Assembly (NCBI RefSeq): GCF_000319575.2
Contig: NC_021291.1
Location: forward strand, 930,001 to 994,000
From: Spiribacter salinus M19-40
GTDB taxonomy: Bacteria; Pseudomonadota; Gammaproteobacteria; Nitrococcales; Nitrococcaceae
DNA length: 64,000 nt
Reading direction: 5' to 3'
Made by a program: the position numbers and the translations under genes. Below the pieces are notes generated by a model. It saw nothing but the letters and a program-made list of their open reading frames with translations, ran no database searches and was not told where the DNA came from. Positions 60,740 to 64,000 of this stretch are shown piece by piece (within the stretch, counting starts at the first letter, position 1; each line of letters begins with the position of its first letter).

Positions 60740-61702
60740 TTATTGCCGAACCCCGGCCCGCTCGGCCGTGCGGCGGATGGTCTCGGCGACAAGTTCAGGA
60801 TCCGCGTGGTGGGGCATATGACCCATCCCTTCAACGCGGGTGAGGTTGGCGCTGTCCACCTCGGCCTCGAGGCGCTCGGCGTGGTACGGCAGGCCAACGG
60901 TGCGATCCGCCTCCCCATGCACGATCTCAATCGGCAGCGTCAAGGTCGGGTAGTCAGGCACCATGCCTTTTAGATAACCCTCAAGGCTGCCGATCTGCCG
61001 GGCGTTGATTTGCAGCTGGCGGGTGCGCATCGTCAGGTCAAAGCCAAGATGATCAAGATACCCATCGGGCACCGGGTCGGGCTGGAACACGCGCTCGAGC
61101 GTGCCCTCAACCAGGACGCGGGGAGCAAACTGGGCAACCATGGGCAGGACCACATGCTGCCCCACCGCCGATGCGGAGAGCTGATACCAGAACCCAAGCC
61201 CACCCGGCCACGGGTGCGAGGCCGGCGCCAACAGCGTCAGGCCCGCGACGTCCTCATCCGCACTAAGCGCCCACGCCAAAGCCACCGCCCCACCGTAGGA
61301 ATGGCCCAGCACGATCGGGTTGTCGACATCGAGCGCCCGCGCCGCAGCTTGCAGGCGCTCGGCCTGCTCCATCGGGCTCAGCGGCGAGCCGAGGCGGTCT
61401 GAATACCCAAAGCCCGGCCGATCAAAGGCGATCACCCGGAATTCATCGGCCATCCGGTCAATCAGATCAAAGCTGAAGTCCCGGGCGTTGCTGTTGGCCC
61501 CGTGGATCATCACCAGATCCGGGCCCTCGCCCTTTACGATGGCATGGACCTGCCCCTGTGGCAGCGTGACGAACTGGCCCTCCGGACCGGTGTTGGCCTG
61601 TGCCATGGGGTCCTCCATACCGACTGTGCACGCCGTGATGACGATCACGCCCAGCAGTGCAGCCGCGAATCGCGTGATCGGTTTGAGCTTAATCCAGCGC
61701 AT
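60740..61702 (-). CDS. Alpha/beta-hydrolase lipoprotein
   Basis: 320-residue membrane-anchored hydrolase. Lipobox VITAC near residue 25 after a hydrophobic segment; oxyanion loop MIHGANSNARDF; nucleophile elbow LGHSYGGAVALAW (Ser ~137); acid/base candidates in VHGEADRTVGLPYH and MGHMPHH. Similar to haloperoxidase/epoxide-hydrolase-like lipases. Substrate unknown; stands alone. Confidence 0.88.
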   Translation of the reverse strand: MRWIKLKPITRFAAALLGVIVITACTVGMEDPMAQANTGPEGQFVTLPQGQVHAIVKGEGPDLVMIHGANSNARDFSFDLIDRMADEFRVIAFDRPGFGYSDRLGSPLSPMEQAERLQAAARALDVDNPIVLGHSYGGAVALAWALSADEDVAGLTLLAPASHPWPGGLGFWYQLSASAVGQHVVLPMVAQFAPRVLVEGTLERVFQPDPVPDGYLDHLGFDLTMRTRQLQINARQIGSLEGYLKGMVPDYPTLTLPIEIVHGEADRTVGLPYHAERLEAEVDSANLTRVEGMGHMPHHADPELVAETIRRTAERAGVRQ

Positions 61703-61884
61703 GGGCTTCAGGGTGGTTGAACATCGTGTCCTCGGATGGTGAGCGACGGTACCCGCCAGTCGTCGTCTCTATTGTATCGGGCCTCGTTCCCGGTGCATTA
61801 ACCGACTTCCGTCACAGACTGTCGCGTTGCATCTCCACCATCATCCCGGCGTTCACCCAAACCAATGCAAAAGGAGATGCAGGT

Positions 61885-62424
61885 ATGCGCATTGCAAAGA
61901 TTGCCCCGCTTTCACTCATCCTTGCCGGACTGGCCACCCCCGCCCTTGCCATGGAGCAGGGCGACACCTACCTTGGTGGCGGATTCAGCATGGTTAACTA
62001 TGATGCGGACGGCGCCGAGGAGGCAGAACCCACCGCAATTCTTGGCCGGCTGGGCTATTTCTTCGCCGATAACTTCGCGATCGAAAGCCGACTCGGATTC
62101 GGCATGAGCGACGATGATATCCAGCTACTGGGTACCCGGGTCGATGTGGACGTTGATCAGCTTGCCGGGGTCTACGGCGTCGCCCATCTGCCCCTGGCAG
62201 AAACATTTTCGCTGTATGGCCTGGCAGGATTCACTTATGGCGAGCTGTCAGCATCCGTCGATGGCTTCAGTCTCGATGACGATGACACCGACTTCTCCTA
62301 TGGCGTTGGCGGTCAATTTGATGTCTCGGATAACGTCGCCGCTTTCGTCGAATGGGCACAGTACTTTGATGAGTCGGACTACGAGATCACCGGGGTAACG
62401 GTTGGAGCAAACTTCAACTTTTAG
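61885..62424 (+). CDS. Outer-membrane beta-barrel protein (OmpA-like)
   Basis: 179-residue barrel protein. Signal peptide MRIAKIAPLSLILAGLATPA ending ALA-MEQ; mature part has alternating strands (YLGGGFSMVNYDADG, AILGRLGYFFADNFAIESRL, ending GVTVGANFNF with terminal Phe). The loops are very acidic (SLDDDDTDF), as in halophile exported proteins. Start supported by AAGGAGAT; resembles the OmpW/Ail-sized eight-stranded class. Confidence 0.85.
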   Translation: MRIAKIAPLSLILAGLATPALAMEQGDTYLGGGFSMVNYDADGAEEAEPTAILGRLGYFFADNFAIESRLGFGMSDDDIQLLGTRVDVDVDQLAGVYGVAHLPLAETFSLYGLAGFTYGELSASVDGFSLDDDDTDFSYGVGGQFDVSDNVAAFVEWAQYFDESDYEITGVTVGANFNF

Positions 62425-62437
62425 CCGGCAACCCAAC

Positions 62438-62476
62438 CTGCAGGCCTGCCATGGAAGGCGGGCTTGCAGGCCCTTT
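62438..62476 (+). terminator. Terminator after the barrel gene
   Basis: CTGCAGGCCTGCC - ATGGAA - GGCGGGCTTGCAG forms a 13-bp stem with two G-U pairs, followed by GCCCTTTT. Fits an intrinsic terminator. Confidence 0.75.
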
Positions 62477-62535
62477 TACCGCGGCCTGGTAAGCTCGGAT
62501 CAGCCAGATGTTCCGTCAGCAAACCGGGAAGGTGA

Positions 62536-63087
62536 ATGAAACGGGTTTCGATAATCCTTGGCCTGATCCTGATCACCGCGAGCGCCCTCGCCCAGAACGA
62601 TCCGGTCACGGCCCTACGCGATGACGGCCATGTGCTGATGCTGCGGCATGCCATTGCCCCGGGCTTTGGCGACCCGGCTGAGTTCGATATCAACGACTGC
62701 ACAACGCAACGCAACCTCTCCGAGGAAGGCCGGGCACAAGCGAGGTCGATTGGCGAGCGCCTGCGCGGCGCGGGCTTGAGTGACGTAGCGGTTTACACCA
62801 GCGCGTGGTGCCGCTGCCGGGAGACCGCGGCCGAGATGGATCTGACCGAAGCTGAGCCCCACCCAGGGCTCAATAGCTTTTTCCAGGACCGCGAGCGGCG
62901 CGATGAGATCGTTGCGGAATTACGGGATCTGCTCGCCGAACTCGCCGATGGCCCACCCGCGGTGCTTGTCACCCACCAGGTGAATATCCGCGCGATCACC
63001 GGCCAGGGTGTGCGATCCGGCGAAGGCCTGATCGTAAAGCTTGATGACGAGGGCTCAGTCCGCGTCGTCGGATCGCTCCAGCCGTGA
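62536..63087 (+). CDS. SixA/histidine-phosphatase family protein
   Basis: 183-residue exported phosphatase. Signal peptide MKRVSIILGLILITASALAQ; the catalytic motif is LMLRHAIAPG (R-H, residue 36), the second His region is in TSAWCRCRETAAEMD and VTHQVNIRAITG. Like the RHG superfamily small phosphatases; substrate unknown. A GTGA overlap couples it to the next gene. Confidence 0.85.
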   Translation: MKRVSIILGLILITASALAQNDPVTALRDDGHVLMLRHAIAPGFGDPAEFDINDCTTQRNLSEEGRAQARSIGERLRGAGLSDVAVYTSAWCRCRETAAEMDLTEAEPHPGLNSFFQDRERRDEIVAELRDLLAELADGPPAVLVTHQVNIRAITGQGVRSGEGLIVKLDDEGSVRVVGSLQP

Positions 63088-63536
63088 ATACCCGGCTGCC
63101 ACCCCCCATTATCCTGCTGCTCGCCGCCGGTGCCGTCTGGGGGATCGACTGGCTGGTGCCGGCGGCGCGGGTTAACGCACCGTGGCTAAGCACGAGCGCT
63201 CTGGCGCTGGCCGCCGCGGCTGGCACTGTGGTGCTAGTGGCAGCGGTGTGGTTTGCCCGGCAAAAGACCACGATCAATCCCCTGCACCCGGAGCGCGCCA
63301 GCCACCTGCTCACCACCGGGCCGTATGCGATCAGCCGTAACCCGATCTACCTCGCTGATGCGGCTCTGCTTCTTGCCTGGGCGCTGTGGCTCGGCAACGG
63401 CGCCGGAGTGCTCATGGTGCCGGTGTTTATGCGCACGCTCACCCGATTGCAGATCCGCCCCGAGGAGCAGGCCCTGGCGCTGAAGTTCGGTGAGGCCTAT
63501 CGCGACTACTGCCGCCGGGTCCGGCGATGGCTATAG
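63084..63536 (+). CDS. ICMT/PEMT-like membrane methyltransferase
   Basis: 150-residue protein with several membrane segments and the C-terminal ICMT-family motif: SHLLTTGPYAISRNPIYLAD, then RPEEQALALKFGEAYRDYCR with the E-x-x-x-x-F/Y-G pattern. Such proteins methylate isoprenoid-like or lipid substrates, but bacterial members are often uncharacterised. Starts at GTG within the preceding TGA overlap; overlaps the transporter gene by 10 nt. Confidence 0.85.
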   Translation: MNTRLPPPIILLLAAGAVWGIDWLVPAARVNAPWLSTSALALAAAAGTVVLVAAVWFARQKTTINPLHPERASHLLTTGPYAISRNPIYLADAALLLAWALWLGNGAGVLMVPVFMRTLTRLQIRPEEQALALKFGEAYRDYCRRVRRWL

Positions 63537-64000
63537 CCGCAAAAGACACGGGCCTGCGGCCGGACCGGGTCACGCTGGGCATCGCGCTGATGGTGGGGTT
63601 CACCATCTGCGCGCCGATGATCGACACCTTCGCAAAACTGAGCTCAGCCTACGTCGTGGTCGCGCAAATCGTCGCGGCGCGCTTTGTGATTCAGGCCACC
63701 CTGCTAATGCCCATGAGCGGGGTGTTTGGCTGGGCGCACCGCCCCGCCGGCCGTGAGGTGGCGCTGCAGTTCGCCCGCGCGGCGCTGATCCTGATTGCTA
63801 CGGGGTTTTTCGTGGCCGCCCTGGCGGTAATGCCGCTGGCTGATGCGGTGGCCATTTTCTTTGTCGAGCCGTTCATCCTGATCCTGCTCGGTGCGGCGTT
63901 TCTGCGCGAGCCGGTGGGCTGGCAGCGCCTGGTGCTGTGCCTGATCGGCCTGGGTGGTGCACTACTGGTTATCCAGCCGAACTTCGCCGCCCTGGGTCCA
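63527..64000 (+). CDS. EamA/DMT-family transporter, partial
   Basis: N-terminal 158 residues: MAIAAKDTGLRPDRVTLGIA, then hydrophobic helices at about residues 17-35, 45-60, 80-98 and 100-128 including VEPFILILLGAAFLREPVGW, the classical EamA helix pair. The ATG at 63527 overlaps the previous gene's end. Truncated by the window's right edge; a metabolite exporter whose substrate is unknown. Confidence 0.88.
   Translation, partial: MAIAAKDTGLRPDRVTLGIALMVGFTICAPMIDTFAKLSSAYVVVAQIVAARFVIQATLLMPMSGVFGWAHRPAGREVALQFARAALILIATGFFVAALAVMPLADAVAIFFVEPFILILLGAAFLREPVGWQRLVLCLIGLGGALLVIQPNFAALGP

Noticed and set aside
1-64000. CRISPR arrays, rRNA operons, insertion sequences
   Set aside because: Looked for regular spaced repeats, rRNA signatures and transposase frames; none seen. 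tRNA-like structure at 8.0 kb belongs to the tmRNA.

Overview
The window is 64 kb of a GC-rich chromosome. Gene content and order point to a gammaproteobacterium: hrcA-grpE-dnaK, nadK-recN, fur/bamE, ratA/smpB/ssrA and rlmKL. A Brp/Blh retinal-forming dioxygenase, acidic secreted proteins and a urea-uptake plus urease block fit a halophilic member of the Ectothiorhodospiraceae/Spiribacter type. That assignment is an inference from content; no rRNA gene is present to settle it.

Layout. 1-8.1 kb is core housekeeping: a heat-shock operon with a clear CIRCE operator, NAD kinase, RecN, Fur, BamE, RnfH, RatA, SmpB and the tmRNA. 8.1-15.2 kb holds PhoH, an FAD amine oxidase-like protein, a beta-carbonic anhydrase, an SDR lacking the usual tyrosine, a PNPOx-like flavoprotein, a zinc alcohol dehydrogenase, a small DksA/TraR zinc-finger protein and the beta-carotene-cleaving Blh. 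15.3-18.3 kb is a TRAP transporter (dctPQM) preceded by a CRP/FNR-type box. 18.3-30.8 kb is a WYL regulator followed by one long minus-strand block: membrane gene, ureDABCEFG, then urtABCDE. This block is bracketed by two direct copies of the first 210 bp of the WYL gene; the far copy is truncated and translationally coupled to a Fic gene. 31-36.6 kb has Fic, a glyoxalase-fold dioxygenase, an HMCES/YedK protein, a DUF6279 lipoprotein and RlmKL.

36.6-57.7 kb is an accessory defence island: an orphan HigA antitoxin with a RhuM stub, a Phd/VapB antitoxin with a gutted VapC, a frameshifted HNH endonuclease, a GmrSD/BrxU-like DUF262 enzyme and a complete type 1 BREX operon (brxA-brxB-brxC-pglX-pglZ-brxL). 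Beyond BREX lie a two-ribbon-helix-helix protein, a decayed DUF2493/SLOG gene, an HTH pair, a frameshifted methyltransferase and another broken small gene. 57.9-64 kb has gamma-glutamyltransferase, two intact toxin-antitoxin pairs (YoeB/YefM and a RelE/ParE-type with a CopG-like antitoxin) with recognisable operators, an alpha/beta-hydrolase lipoprotein, an outer-membrane barrel, a SixA-like phosphatase, an ICMT-like methyltransferase and the start of an EamA transporter.

How the genes work together. The urt/ure block couples high-affinity urea import to nickel-urease assembly and hydrolysis. In the island, BREX would block phage by methylation-based self/non-self discrimination, while the DUF262 enzyme (and the HNH protein if its frame is restored) would attack modified phage DNA. 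The many single-event lesions around the still-intact BREX operon suggest an island under turnover. The most notable observations are the WYL direct repeats around the urea module, the hidden DUF2493 pseudogene, the HNH frameshift in a 5-nt homopolymer, and the tandem RHH protein next to BREX.
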